From: Candidatus Brocadiia bacterium
Lineage (GTDB): Bacteria; Planctomycetota; Uabimicrobiia; Uabimicrobiales; JABWCH01
Direction of reading: 5' to 3'
Assembly (NCBI GenBank): GCA_013359215.1
Contig: JABWCH010000050.1
Location: forward strand, 1-33,515
DNA length: 33,515 nt
A program made the translations under genes and the position numbers. The notes below the pieces were generated by a model, which worked only from the letters and a program-made list of their open reading frames with translations, did not search any database and was not told the origin of the DNA. This document shows positions 1 to 8,474 of the stretch, piece after piece. Each line of letters starts with the position of its first letter. Position 1 is the first letter of the stretch.

Positions 1-46
1 TTTGATTCCTTACAGAAGGCTTACACTACGCTCTTCTTATCCTTGA
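1..46 (-). repeat. partial copy of dispersed inverted-repeat element
   Basis: The first bases of the window contain GAAGGCTTACACTACGCTCT-like sequence that is nearly identical to 20388-20432, and inverted to 20276-20315. It is one arm of the element described at 20241-20446; any second arm would lie outside the window. Seen by direct comparison of the copies. Confidence 0.7.
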
Positions 47-559
47 GTAGATAACATAATCTATTGTAAGACAAGCTATTAAAACTTAACATGTATGTCT
101 TAATCGTTATCTTTATCGTCTAAATGTGGAACTTATTTAATTCCGATTCCTAAAGAAAGGAAAAAAAGATTTTTTATCTTATCAACTGTAAAGCAAAATT
201 GCAACAAATAAATTTTATGAAAAAATTTTGGTGGAAATCAAACGAAAGCTACTCTTTTATTACTTATGATACAATTATGAAGCTATTTATAGCACTTTTT
301 ATTCAATAAAAAGCATTTTTCTAATAAATATATCAACTTAACCTAATAATATCTAAAGAATATACATATCATAACATATCATTTTTTTCTTTTTATTCGA
401 ATGCAAAGGCGTTATAATAAAATTATAATAGGAGTTACGCAGGCATTCTCTGCTCTTTGATAATTAAAGATTTTAGAAGAAAAATTTAGCTAGACAAGAC
501 TCTATCAAAAGAAAAGAATGCTGTTTTTAATTTACTGTATAGGAAATTATAGTTTTGTC
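47..559. other. AT-rich non-coding stretch
   Basis: No convincing gene is visible on either strand. The sequence is very AT-rich. A three-unit piece of the hexamer satellite found downstream (TTAATC, GTTATC, TTTATC) lies at 100-117. Confidence 0.5.
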
Positions 560-679
560 TTAATCTTAATCTTTATCGTAATCGTAATCTTAATCTTAAT
601 CTTAATCTTAATCTTAATCTTTATCGTAATCGTAATCTTAATCTTAATCTTAATCTTTATCGTAATCTTAATCTTTATC
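560..679. repeat. hexanucleotide satellite, 20 units
   Basis: Twenty uninterrupted 6-bp units run in perfect phase. Only three variants occur: TTAATC, TTTATC and GTAATC. A block TTTATC-GTAATC-GTAATC recurs, so the array has higher-order structure and has probably expanded by slippage or unequal exchange. The opposite arm at 699-764 is its degenerate inverted copy. Confidence 0.9.
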
Positions 680-698
680 AATGATCATAGAGGATAGG

Positions 699-764
699 GA
701 TAAAGAGAATGATTAAGATGAAGATAATGATTACGATTAAGATTACGATAAGGATTAAGATTAC
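699..764. repeat. inverted arm of the hexamer satellite, about 11 units
   Basis: Reads as GATTAA/GATTAC/GATAAG-type hexamers, the reverse complement of the 560-679 units. It is more degenerate (for example GATGAA, GATAAT and GAGAAT). It is separated from the forward arm by a 19-bp spacer, so single-stranded DNA or RNA across 560-764 could fold into a long imperfect hairpin. Confidence 0.85.
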
Positions 765-952
765 AGCTTACGCACGGGAAAGATTGCCTCCGAAGGAGGC
801 TAATTTACACGAACGTTGAGTATATGCCTTGATTGCTCTGGCTGTCATGATAGCAACATCCTAATTTTATGAAAAAAACTGGTATGACAAATTGGTTTGA
901 CAATGGGAGATTGTCGAGCTATTTTGTCAATCCATAAAGAAAGGCAATGGTT

Positions 953-2785
953 ATGATACATAAAAGTCTTTATTTCCTTTGTATACTATGCTTATTAGCT
1001 CTATCGATCCAGGGACAAAGCTGTTTTGAAAATTTCATCACAGCACGAGGAGATCAGCTTTATGATGGCAAAGAAATCTTTCGTTTTATTTCTTTTAATA
1101 TTCCCAATTTGCTTACAGTCGAAGACAATGTTCCTTTTGCAGAAAAGAATGCGTGGCGTTTTCCTGACGAATACGAAATCCAGGATGCACTCAACAGTAT
1201 CCTGGCTATGGGTGGAAGCGTTGCTAGAACCTATGTCATTACAGTCAAAAGAGAAGACGATGGGCCAGAGATTCCACGTTTTGTGCTAGGGCCAAACAAG
1301 TTCAATGAAAAGGCATTCCAGACAATGGATATGGTTCTGGCTATTGCCAATCGCCTTGGAATAAGACTATTGATCCCTCTTGTCGATAACTGGAAATGGA
1401 TGGGAGGCAAGCCACAATATGCCCAATTTCGCAACCAAAAAGAAGAAGATTTCTGGCATCATCCCCAGATCAAGGAAGACTATAAGGCAACCCTGAAATA
1501 CATTCTCACTAGAAAAAATACCATCACAGGTGTAGCCTATAAAGACGATAAAGCCATTTTAGCCTGGGAGCTAGGCAATGAATTGCGCGATGCTACACCA
1601 GAATGGATCACAGAAATGGCAAAGTTTATTAAATCCCATGACCAAAACCATATCATAAACGATGGCATCCAGTACGAAAATATTCAGGATTATTTAACAG
1701 GAAATCCCTACATCGACATACTTTCTTCACATCATTATGAACCTACGCCCGATAGGATGATAGAAAACATCAAAAGCAATATTGAAAAAGCCAGAGGGAA
1801 AAAACCTTACTATATAGGCGAATTCGGCTTTATCAGCACACAAGCCATGCGATTTCTTCTGGATTCTGTAATCCAAGAGCCTTCTGTTGCAGGCGCGTTG
1901 ATCTGGAGTCTTCGTTTCCATAATCGCGATGGAGGATTTTATTGGCACACAGAGCCTTGTGGAAACAGGTTGTATAAAGCATATCATTTCCCTGGTTTTC
2001 CTTCAGGCAATTCCTATGATGAAACCAATGTCATTTCTTTATTTATAGAAAAGGCAGCCCAGATCCAAAACCGCAAGCCTGTCAAAATACAAAAGCCCCA
2101 GCCGCCTCATTTGCTGCCTATTCATGATGTTGGGCGAATTTCCTGGCAAGGAAGTACAGGAGCACAACACTATCTTATAGAAAGATCTTTCTCTCCCGAA
2201 GGAGGATGGGAAACCATAAGCAACAGAGTTTGCGATGCGGCCATATCCTATGGCCCTCTTTTCCATGATGAAACAGCAGAAACAGGAAAATCCTATTATT
2301 ACAGAGTCAAAGCATGGAACTACGTTGGATATTCTGATCCATCGAATATAGCAGGCCCTGTTCTGGTCGATTTTATTACCTTTGCAGATGAATTGGAAAA
2401 CTACGGCAGAATGTATTCCTGGGAAGGAAATCTCTCCTTCAAGACAGACTTTTGCCGCAGCTTCAAAGAGGATTTTCATCGCATCGAGGGAGAAAAGGGC
2501 AGCGAGATCGTTTACCGTGTACCAAAGCCTGTTTATGGATTTAGCCTGCTTTCCTTTGCCCAAGAAGACAAAGCACTCTTTAGCATCAGTTTATCGCGCG
2601 ATGGGAAAGATTACCAGGAAGTTGTTCCCAAAAGAGAAAACTATTTCCCAGAAGGCAAGGATTATGACTATTGGCTGCCTATAGCCTATAAAATGGATCA
2701 AATCCAAGGGAATAGCCTTTATCTAAAAATACGATTCCTTTGTAAATCGCAAATAGGCAGAGTGGAAATTCAATATGGTAAATAA
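953..2785 (+). CDS. secreted GH5-like endo-beta-mannanase with FnIII domain
   Basis: Predicted extracellular or periplasmic glycoside hydrolase of the GH5 (clan A) fold, closest by eye to GH5_7-type endo-1,4-beta-mannosidases, which cut internal beta-1,4 bonds of mannan. Numbering here is from an ATG at 947. A signal peptide covers about residues 1-23. The TIM barrel spans about 25-375, with AWELGNEL giving the acid/base Glu212 and YIGEFGF giving the nucleophile Glu292. A fibronectin type III-like domain follows at about 385-475, then an unassigned beta-rich tail of about 135 residues that could bind carbohydrate. ATG 953 is preferred because the ribosome site GAAAGG (939-944) is 8 bases before it and only 2 before 947. 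The 3' end overlaps the epimerase gene by 11 bp. Substrate is inferred from the family and neighbour; a related glucanase cannot be excluded. Confidence 0.82.
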   Translation: MIHKSLYFLCILCLLALSIQGQSCFENFITARGDQLYDGKEIFRFISFNIPNLLTVEDNVPFAEKNAWRFPDEYEIQDALNSILAMGGSVARTYVITVKREDDGPEIPRFVLGPNKFNEKAFQTMDMVLAIANRLGIRLLIPLVDNWKWMGGKPQYAQFRNQKEEDFWHHPQIKEDYKATLKYILTRKNTITGVAYKDDKAILAWELGNELRDATPEWITEMAKFIKSHDQNHIINDGIQYENIQDYLTGNPYIDILSSHHYEPTPDRMIENIKSNIEKARGKKPYYIGEFGFISTQAMRFLLDSVIQEPSVAGALIWSLRFHNRDGGFYWHTEPCGNRLYKAYHFPGFPSGNSYDETNVISLFIEKAAQIQNRKPVKIQKPQPPHLLPIHDVGRISWQGSTGAQHYLIERSFSPEGGWETISNRVCDAAISYGPLFHDETAETGKSYYYRVKAWNYVGYSDPSNIAGPVLVDFITFADELENYGRMYSWEGNLSFKTDFCRSFKEDFHRIEGEKGSEIVYRVPKPVYGFSLLSFAQEDKALFSISLSRDGKDYQEVVPKRENYFPEGKDYDYWLPIAYKMDQIQGNSLYLKIRFLCKSQIGRVEIQYGK

Positions 2786-3986
2786 AATACAAGCCCTTTG
2801 CCACGCAATCCAACAAGATCTGTTCCAAAATATTGCCCCTTTCTGGATGCATCATACAGTAGATAAAAAAAACGGGGGCTTTTACGGGCGCGTGGCAAAT
2901 GATCTTTCTGTATTAGAAAAAGCAGATAAAGGTTTAATACTGACAACCCGAATCCTGTGGACATTTTCTGCTTTACATCGATTTCAGCCTTCACCAGAGT
3001 TTCACTTTATGGCACAAAGGGCATACAGCTATCTCATTGATAAATTTCTTGATCCAGAATTTGGCGGAGCGTATTGGATGCTCGACTACCAGGGCAAACC
3101 TCTGGTAACACAGAAAAAAATCTATGGACAGGCTTTTACCATATATTCTTTGGCAGAATACTACATGGCCTTTGCACAAGAAGAGGCATTGGAGTACGCC
3201 AAAGGCATTTATACTCTTGTGGAAAAAAATAGCTATGATATTATAAACACAGGCTATTTAGAAGCAGCCAAAAGAGACTGGACTTTATCAAAAGACATGA
3301 GGCTAAGCGAAAAGGATATGGATGAAAAAAAATCCATGAACACCCATTTGCATCTTTTGGAAGCCTATACAAATTTGCTTAGGGCCTGGCCTGATAGCAT
3401 GTTACGCACGCGCCTCAAGATGCTGGTAAACAATTTCCTTTGCTACATTCTTGATCCATCTTCTTTTCATTTCAGACTTTTTTTTGACGAATTTTGGAAT
3501 TCCAAAAGCCAGACTATTTCTTATGGACATGATCTGGAAGGCTCATGGCTTTTATGCGAAGCTGCCGAACTTCTGAAGGAAGAGCATCTAACAAAAACGA
3601 TCCATGGCCTTGCCATTAAAATGACCGATGCCAGCCTAAAAGAAGGGTTTAGCAGCCAATACGCCCTATATTCTGAAAAATCCGACCAAGGAGATCTTTT
3701 GGCTGTAACAGACTGGTGGCAGCAAGCAGAATCTCTGGTAGCGGTTATCAATGCCTTCCAAATATCACAACAGCAGCAATATCTGGAATGGGCTTTACAC
3801 ATCTGGCAATATATTGAAGAACACTTTATTGACCAAAAACACGGCGAATGGTTTTACCAAATTTCTGACAAGGGAAAACCTAATCTCGAAATCCCTAAAG
3901 TATCGGAATGGAAATGTCCCTATCACAATGCGCGTGCTTGTATGGAAGCGATCAAACGTCTACGCCAGGGAAAGGAAGTGAACTGA
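2775..3986 (+). CDS. cellobiose/mannobiose 2-epimerase (AGE family)
   Basis: Cytoplasmic epimerase of the N-acylglucosamine 2-epimerase superfamily, alpha6/alpha6 barrel, 403 residues, the usual length. It converts the reducing-end glucose or mannose of a beta-1,4 disaccharide into its C2 epimer. Residues matching the family's active site are visible: Arg59 (TTRIL), His191 (NTHLH), His252 (YGHDLEGSW), Trp314/Trp315 (DWWQQAE), Trp379 and His384 (WKCPYHNAR). The last motif is diagnostic for cellobiose 2-epimerases rather than GlcNAc epimerases. No signal peptide is present. It overlaps the mannanase gene by 11 bp, so the two are probably translationally coupled; mannobiose is therefore the likely natural substrate, giving mannosyl-glucose. 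A GH130 phosphorylase, the usual next enzyme, is not in the window. Confidence 0.88.
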   Translation: MVNKIQALCHAIQQDLFQNIAPFWMHHTVDKKNGGFYGRVANDLSVLEKADKGLILTTRILWTFSALHRFQPSPEFHFMAQRAYSYLIDKFLDPEFGGAYWMLDYQGKPLVTQKKIYGQAFTIYSLAEYYMAFAQEEALEYAKGIYTLVEKNSYDIINTGYLEAAKRDWTLSKDMRLSEKDMDEKKSMNTHLHLLEAYTNLLRAWPDSMLRTRLKMLVNNFLCYILDPSSFHFRLFFDEFWNSKSQTISYGHDLEGSWLLCEAAELLKEEHLTKTIHGLAIKMTDASLKEGFSSQYALYSEKSDQGDLLAVTDWWQQAESLVAVINAFQISQQQQYLEWALHIWQYIEEHFIDQKHGEWFYQISDKGKPNLEIPKVSEWKCPYHNARACMEAIKRLRQGKEVN

Positions 3987-4049
3987 TCTAAGCCATTAGC
4001 TAAGGAATATTCACCACGAAAAAAACTTTTTATTCGAAAGTGATACAAG

Positions 4050-4838
4050 ATGAAAGAAATCATACCTGTTGAGGCAATACAAAAAGCGATTCGATTACAT
4101 CCTTTTTGGGTGAAGCTGATTATGCGGATTTTAAAATTGAATAGACTCAACCAAATCTACGATAGAATCTATCCAGTGGAAGGTCTTGAACTCATAGAAA
4201 AGCTTTTGGAATATCTGAATATCCATATTTCCGTGGAGCAGCAAGATCTTGCCCAGATACCTCGGCAAGGGGCATTTATTTCCATTTCCAACCATCCTTT
4301 TGGCTTTTTGGATGGACTTACCACGATTCTCTTGATTAGAAAAATCCGCCCTGATTACAAAGTAACAGCCAATTTTCTCTTGCAGCATTTGCTTCCCCTC
4401 AAGGATTTCTTTATTTTTGTCAATCCTTTTGATGAGAAAAAACACCAGGGCATGGGAGGAACAGCCCTATGTCTGGAACATCTTGGATCTGGTGGAGGCG
4501 TTGGACTTTTTCCAGCAGGAGAAGTTTCTACGTACTATAAAGGCCAAAAAGGAGTAGCTGACCGCCCCTGGCCGCTTGCTCCCATTCGCTTAATCCAAAA
4601 GGCTCAGATTCCTGTTCTGCCTATGCATTTTCATGGACAAAACAGCCGCCTTTTCCATCTATTAGGAAAAATTCATCCTCTCCTTAGAACTGTAAGATTA
4701 CCAGCGGAATTTCTCCATAAAAAAAATAGCAAGGTTTCGATTAAAATAGGAAAGCTGATCGACATAGAAACGTTGCAAAAGTACAGTAAGCTGGAGGATC
4801 TGCAAGTATTCTTGAGAAATAGCGTCTATATGCTTTAA
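4050..4838 (+). CDS. PlsC-like lysophospholipid/ornithine-lipid-type acyltransferase
   Basis: Membrane-associated acyltransferase of the PlsC/LPLAT superfamily, 262 residues. The catalytic block is NHPFGFLDG (His82 and Asp88, spaced HX5D rather than the classical HX4D), a variant seen in the haemolysin-like/GlsA-OlsA-like branch (NHPLGGxDG). FPAGE at 154-158 corresponds to the FPEG acyl-acceptor motif. The stretch PVLPMHFHGQNSRLFHLLG is also typical of that branch. The probable reaction is O-acylation of a lyso-lipid from an acyl carrier. It lies 63 bp after the epimerase and 27 bp before the next gene. The lipid acceptor is not determinable from sequence. Confidence 0.75.
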   Translation: MKEIIPVEAIQKAIRLHPFWVKLIMRILKLNRLNQIYDRIYPVEGLELIEKLLEYLNIHISVEQQDLAQIPRQGAFISISNHPFGFLDGLTTILLIRKIRPDYKVTANFLLQHLLPLKDFFIFVNPFDEKKHQGMGGTALCLEHLGSGGGVGLFPAGEVSTYYKGQKGVADRPWPLAPIRLIQKAQIPVLPMHFHGQNSRLFHLLGKIHPLLRTVRLPAEFLHKKNSKVSIKIGKLIDIETLQKYSKLEDLQVFLRNSVYML

Positions 4839-4865
4839 AAATAATAGCAATAAGGACTATACTAC

Positions 4866-5174
4866 ATGGTAGAATTCCATTCATTGAATCTACATGATGC
4901 CCATATAACCAACATTGGTTTATGTTGGGAATCGGGCTGTCTTACGATAGAAGCGTCTGTTTTTATAGATGGCTTGCAAAAACCTGCTATTTTTTGTAAG
5001 CTTTGTTGGACTAATCTGCATAAACTTTTTATACCAAGAGAATTTCCTTGGGGGCCATCCAGTTTTATCCATTCTCACCAATTTGTACCTCCTGGACAAT
5101 ACGAAATAGAAATGCAGTCTGGAGACACATTGCTTATAGAAGCAGATAAATTCGAATTAATTCCTTATCCATAG
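4866..5174 (+). CDS. small conserved-looking protein, unknown function
   Basis: A 102-residue, probably cytoplasmic protein with no signal peptide or membrane segment. It begins LHDAHITNIGLCWESGCLTI and contains an aromatic/proline block REFPWGPSSFIH near residues 58-69. The overall look is a compact all-beta fold with alternating strands. Proteins with an N-terminal LHDA motif and a PWGPS motif occur as short hypothetical proteins in many bacteria, but I cannot name a function. An AAGGA ribosome site precedes the ATG, and the gene ends 10 bp before the STAS-HDOD gene, so it belongs to the same run of genes. Confidence 0.6.
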   Translation: MVEFHSLNLHDAHITNIGLCWESGCLTIEASVFIDGLQKPAIFCKLCWTNLHKLFIPREFPWGPSSFIHSHQFVPPGQYEIEMQSGDTLLIEADKFELIPYP

Positions 5175-5184
5175 AAGGCACAGA

Positions 5185-6501
5185 ATGAGCCAGTTGAATA
5201 TTCGCGTAATGTCAAAAGAGATTGCTACGAATTTTTCCATTAGCATCGTTTTTTTTGATGGGGTTGTTGACAAGCAGCAGATTCCTTACATAGATGCCCA
5301 GGTTACCTCGCTAATCAATAAAAGGACACCGATTGTTTTTAATATGGCGGGTGTTACCTACATTAACCTGAACGCGCTGGAATTTTTTGTAGATATTGGG
5401 GAAAGTGCGGAAAAATATGGCTTTCATCATATCATGAGCAATCTTCATCCTCAGATATACACCTTGTTTTGCAATATGGGGATCAATTTTCTTTTTTCGA
5501 TTTATGGGAATGAAGACGATGCCTTAAAAAAGGCTAGAGAGCAGCAGCTTTCCGAAACAAAGCGAAGAGATAAGATGGAAAGCATACCAGGGACAACGAG
5601 CGTTCTCAATAAAATGGGGATAGGCATCCAGGAAGTATGCGATTGGGAAGTCCCTGAACTTAAAGAAAAAGATCTCTATTTTATAAAAAAAATAAAAGAA
5701 ATGATATCCCAAAAGGCTTTAGAATTGCCTGTTATCCCTAGCACAGCTCTTCGATTGATGGACTTAAGTGCCAATCCTGGCAGCTCTCCTGAAGAGCTAG
5801 AAAAAGAAATTGGCAAAGACCCTACCCTTGCCAGCACATTATTAAAAGTAGCCAATTCTTGTGTTTATTGCGGTGTCATGCCTGTAGAATCTATAAAGGC
5901 AGGTATCGTGCGTCTGGGAAGAAAACGCTTGCGTTCTATGATTATGGCACTTACCCTGGGAAGCAAGATTATCAAAGGCAAAAAAATAGACATCATTGCC
6001 CGCAATTTATGGATGCACAGTTTAGCCTCTGCTTATATGACCTCAGCCATAGCCAAATCTTTGAAAATGGACGACAGCGTTGTCTTTTCCGCTGCCCTTT
6101 TGCATGACATCCACAAAGCTATTTTGCTTCCTATATGCAGGGATGCCTTAAAGGATATCGTGGACTATTTTCCTGAAACGCCTGTTTTAGAAATGGTTTA
6201 CCAGGAGCATGCTGAAACGATTTTTCAGGAAATGAAAGAAAAATGGAATTTCCCTGTCTCTTTTATCAATATTCTTTTGCATAAAAAAGATTTTCTTTCT
6301 CTGAAAGACGAAGAGGAAAAACAAAACGCTGCTCTGGTTTTCTTGGGAAACCAGTTTATTAAAGCCGTAGAAAAAAAAGCCAGACCAGGCAAGCTAGAGG
6401 AAGCCTTTCAATATCTCCATATTAAAAAAGAACAGCTTCCTCTTTTGATCCAAGAAAGCGAAAGGATATATAAAGAGACAGCATCCACAAGAGGTGCGTA
6501 G
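5185..6501 (+). CDS. STAS-HDOD domain signalling protein
   Basis: Cytoplasmic regulatory protein of 438 residues. Residues about 1-115 form a STAS (anti-sigma-factor-antagonist-like) domain with the pattern PIVFNMAGVTYINLNALEFF. Residues about 165-370 form an HDOD domain, starting LPVIPSTALRLMDL and continuing through DPTLASTLLKVANS and LGRKRLRSMIM to AALLHDIHK (His307-Asp308). HDOD domains are HD-superfamily relatives that usually lack phosphodiesterase activity and act as output or scaffold modules in stress and motility signalling. STAS plus HDOD suggests partner switching. The gene is preceded by AAGG and follows 4866-5174 by 10 bp. Target unknown. Confidence 0.85.
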   Translation: MSQLNIRVMSKEIATNFSISIVFFDGVVDKQQIPYIDAQVTSLINKRTPIVFNMAGVTYINLNALEFFVDIGESAEKYGFHHIMSNLHPQIYTLFCNMGINFLFSIYGNEDDALKKAREQQLSETKRRDKMESIPGTTSVLNKMGIGIQEVCDWEVPELKEKDLYFIKKIKEMISQKALELPVIPSTALRLMDLSANPGSSPEELEKEIGKDPTLASTLLKVANSCVYCGVMPVESIKAGIVRLGRKRLRSMIMALTLGSKIIKGKKIDIIARNLWMHSLASAYMTSAIAKSLKMDDSVVFSAALLHDIHKAILLPICRDALKDIVDYFPETPVLEMVYQEHAETIFQEMKEKWNFPVSFINILLHKKDFLSLKDEEEKQNAALVFLGNQFIKAVEKKARPGKLEEAFQYLHIKKEQLPLLIQESERIYKETASTRGA

Positions 6502-6541
6502 GTAGTGAACTACAAATTAATACATGACTAAGGGAAAAAAT

Positions 6542-7378
6542 ATGTCTTTGAAAAATGTAGCCCAGGAGACTTTGGAAATTGTTGAAAAAGGGCAATACAC
6601 CAATTCTCGCGGAGAAATTGTGGATTTTTTGGAAATGCAAAGGTATGCTGTAGCAGGGACTCTGCTATACAGGCCAGAGCAAGGACACTCCTTACTCAAA
6701 GAAGCAAGCGCATACAATTCTCCTTCCCCAATACAATGGGAAGTGACACAGGAAACAACCCAAGAAGCTGCCTACAGAATGGTAGAAAAAGAAAAAGTCC
6801 AAGATCTGGTTCTCCTCAACTATGCCTCTGCTCGCAATCCAGGGGGTGGCTTCCTGAATGGTGCAAAGGCACAAGAAGAAGATCTGGCGCGATGTTCTGG
6901 GCTTTATCCTTGCTTGCTTACACAGCCAGAATATTACGAAAGCAATCGAAACCAGAATTCCCTTCTCTATACAGACCATATCATCTATTCGCCAAAAGTT
7001 CCGTGGTTTCGGATACAAAACAGCGAGTTTTTAGACCGCGTATTTTTGGCTTCTGTCATTACAGCACCTGCTCCTAATGCAGGGCAGCTATTTTTCCAGC
7101 AAAGCTATAACTGCGATAAAATAGAAGCAGTACTCAGGCAACGCGCTGGTATTATTCTTGCCATTGCCCGAAAGCATGGGCATCGCTCTTTATTACTAGG
7201 CGCATGGGGTTGTGGTGCTTTTTCAAATGATCCAGATATGGTTGCAGATGCTTTTGGAAGATGGCTGGAAAGCCCGAATTTTCAGGGTTGTTTCGACCGC
7301 GTCACATTTGCAATTTACGGACGTAGCACAGAAAAAAATAATTGGAAAGCTTTTGACAATCGATTTAAAAAAGTGTAG
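6542..7378 (+). CDS. bacterial-type poly(ADP-ribose) glycohydrolase (TIGR02452 macrodomain)
   Basis: Predicted hydrolase that removes ADP-ribose from modified macromolecules. It has the PARG signature: Gly-rich loop NPGGGFLNG (GGG at 101-103) followed by QEE at 111-113, with the second Glu catalytic, then VITAPAPNAG and the diphosphate loop GAWGCGAFSN at 220-229. At 278 residues it has the family's length. An upstream in-frame ATG exists at 6524, but the ribosome site TAAGGGA (6529-6535) lies inside that extension, so 6542 is the likely start. It is 40 bp after the STAS-HDOD gene and is the last gene of the six-gene run. No ADP-ribosyltransferase is recognisable nearby. Confidence 0.88.
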   Translation: MSLKNVAQETLEIVEKGQYTNSRGEIVDFLEMQRYAVAGTLLYRPEQGHSLLKEASAYNSPSPIQWEVTQETTQEAAYRMVEKEKVQDLVLLNYASARNPGGGFLNGAKAQEEDLARCSGLYPCLLTQPEYYESNRNQNSLLYTDHIIYSPKVPWFRIQNSEFLDRVFLASVITAPAPNAGQLFFQQSYNCDKIEAVLRQRAGIILAIARKHGHRSLLLGAWGCGAFSNDPDMVADAFGRWLESPNFQGCFDRVTFAIYGRSTEKNNWKAFDNRFKKV

Positions 7379-7415
7379 TTTATATTGTTAGAAACTAAGA
7401 AGTTAGATGCTTGCC

Positions 7416-7472
7416 AAAAAAGCAAAGATTTTTATCACAAATAAGATGAATGCTTGAATGGCACGAATCGGT
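7416..7472. repeat. dispersed intergenic repeat, copy A (partial)
   Basis: Contains the core GCAAAGATTTTTATCAC followed by AATAAGATGAATG and ATGGCACGAATC. It matches 12054-12171 (same orientation) and 20967-21078 (inverted). This copy is truncated at its distal end and lies just before the 7518 gene. Confidence 0.75.
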
Positions 7473-7517
7473 TCTAGCAGATACTTATGGTATGTTATTT
7501 TTTGAGGAGAAAATTTC

Positions 7518-8369
7518 ATGAGAAATCTTATTTTTCTGAGCTTGTTTTTTTTCTTGGCGTTTGGCTTGGTAGGGCAAGAGATAGAGTGGAAGCTATTAAC
7601 AGATGAACATAAATCCCTCTTTGAGAAAGAGGAAAAGGTGTCCCTGCCTAAAGGTTTCCATACACTTCTAAAAACAAAAAATGCAAATGTTTCTATATAT
7701 TCTTTCCCTACAGAACGAAGTGTATATACTGCATGGGAGAACAAAAAATTCTATCGCAAAATTGTTGCTTCGAAAAACACAGAGCAAATAACATCCTTAG
7801 CCTTTACAGATAAAATTTTCTACGCTCAGGATACCTATGTACTATCCTATAAGATCGATATTATCCAAAATGGAGATTGCTTCAACTACCTTGTTTCTTG
7901 GGAAAAAGAACAAGATGGTTTCAGCCCTGAAAATTTAGAAAAGTTTATAAAAAATGTTTATGAATATGCCAGGGAAATACATGCTGACTTAAAGAAGGCA
8001 AAACAAGCCGCGAATATCCTTCAAGATTTGGCTATCATAGGAATTCCTTTTGAATCTTATAAAAATACTATAGGCGATTTCTATTGCTATCCCCAAAGAG
8101 CGATTGTTGACAAAGTAGTTTATGGCTATTTTGAATGGACAAATACATCAGGATGGCCGCCAAAACCTCATATAGTAGAAATGCCTTATACAATTTTAGC
8201 CTATCATTCTGTTCGAGTTAGTAGTTTTTATAATGTGATTGGTGCTGTTTTAAAGGCTTCTGGAACTGGAAGTAAAGTTGCGATCTTGGAAGTTTCTAGT
8301 GCTTCCTGGGGCGGAACTGCCAGTCTCCATTATATTCATGGAGAAGCCACCTTTAGTATGCAAAAATAG
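7518..8369 (+). CDS. secreted protein of unknown function
   Basis: A 283-residue protein with a clear signal peptide (about residues 1-19, MRNLIFLSLFFFLAFGLVGQ) and no other membrane segment. I do not recognise the family. Residues 30-145 look mixed alpha/beta. A helical stretch follows at about 146-175 (basic, EIHADLKKAKQAANILQDLA), then a beta-rich C-terminal half ending in FSMQK. The start is supported by GAGGAGAAAATTTC directly upstream. It stands alone between repeat copy A and the PEP-CTERM gene; function not determinable. Confidence 0.7.
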   Translation: MRNLIFLSLFFFLAFGLVGQEIEWKLLTDEHKSLFEKEEKVSLPKGFHTLLKTKNANVSIYSFPTERSVYTAWENKKFYRKIVASKNTEQITSLAFTDKIFYAQDTYVLSYKIDIIQNGDCFNYLVSWEKEQDGFSPENLEKFIKNVYEYAREIHADLKKAKQAANILQDLAIIGIPFESYKNTIGDFYCYPQRAIVDKVVYGYFEWTNTSGWPPKPHIVEMPYTILAYHSVRVSSFYNVIGAVLKASGTGSKVAILEVSSASWGGTASLHYIHGEATFSMQK

Positions 8370-8474
8370 TAGGCTCGCAACTTAAGGAACAAAACTCTGG
8401 AACTTTTTGCATGGTAAATCCCTGCTAACTTATTGTTTATTCTCCAATAATATATTTTTTATGGAGGCAAACTT

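Noticed and set aside
560-764. CRISPR array
   Set aside because: Units are 6 bp and contiguous with no spacers, and no cas genes are nearby; it is a simple satellite.
786-801. GCCTCC-GAA-GGAGGC hairpin as a terminator
   Set aside because: It has no T-run and no upstream gene to terminate; left as an unexplained small palindrome.
2039-2563. 174-codon minus-strand frame opposite the mannanase gene
   Set aside because: It is antisense to the FnIII and C-terminal coding region, with no recognisable domain or ribosome site.
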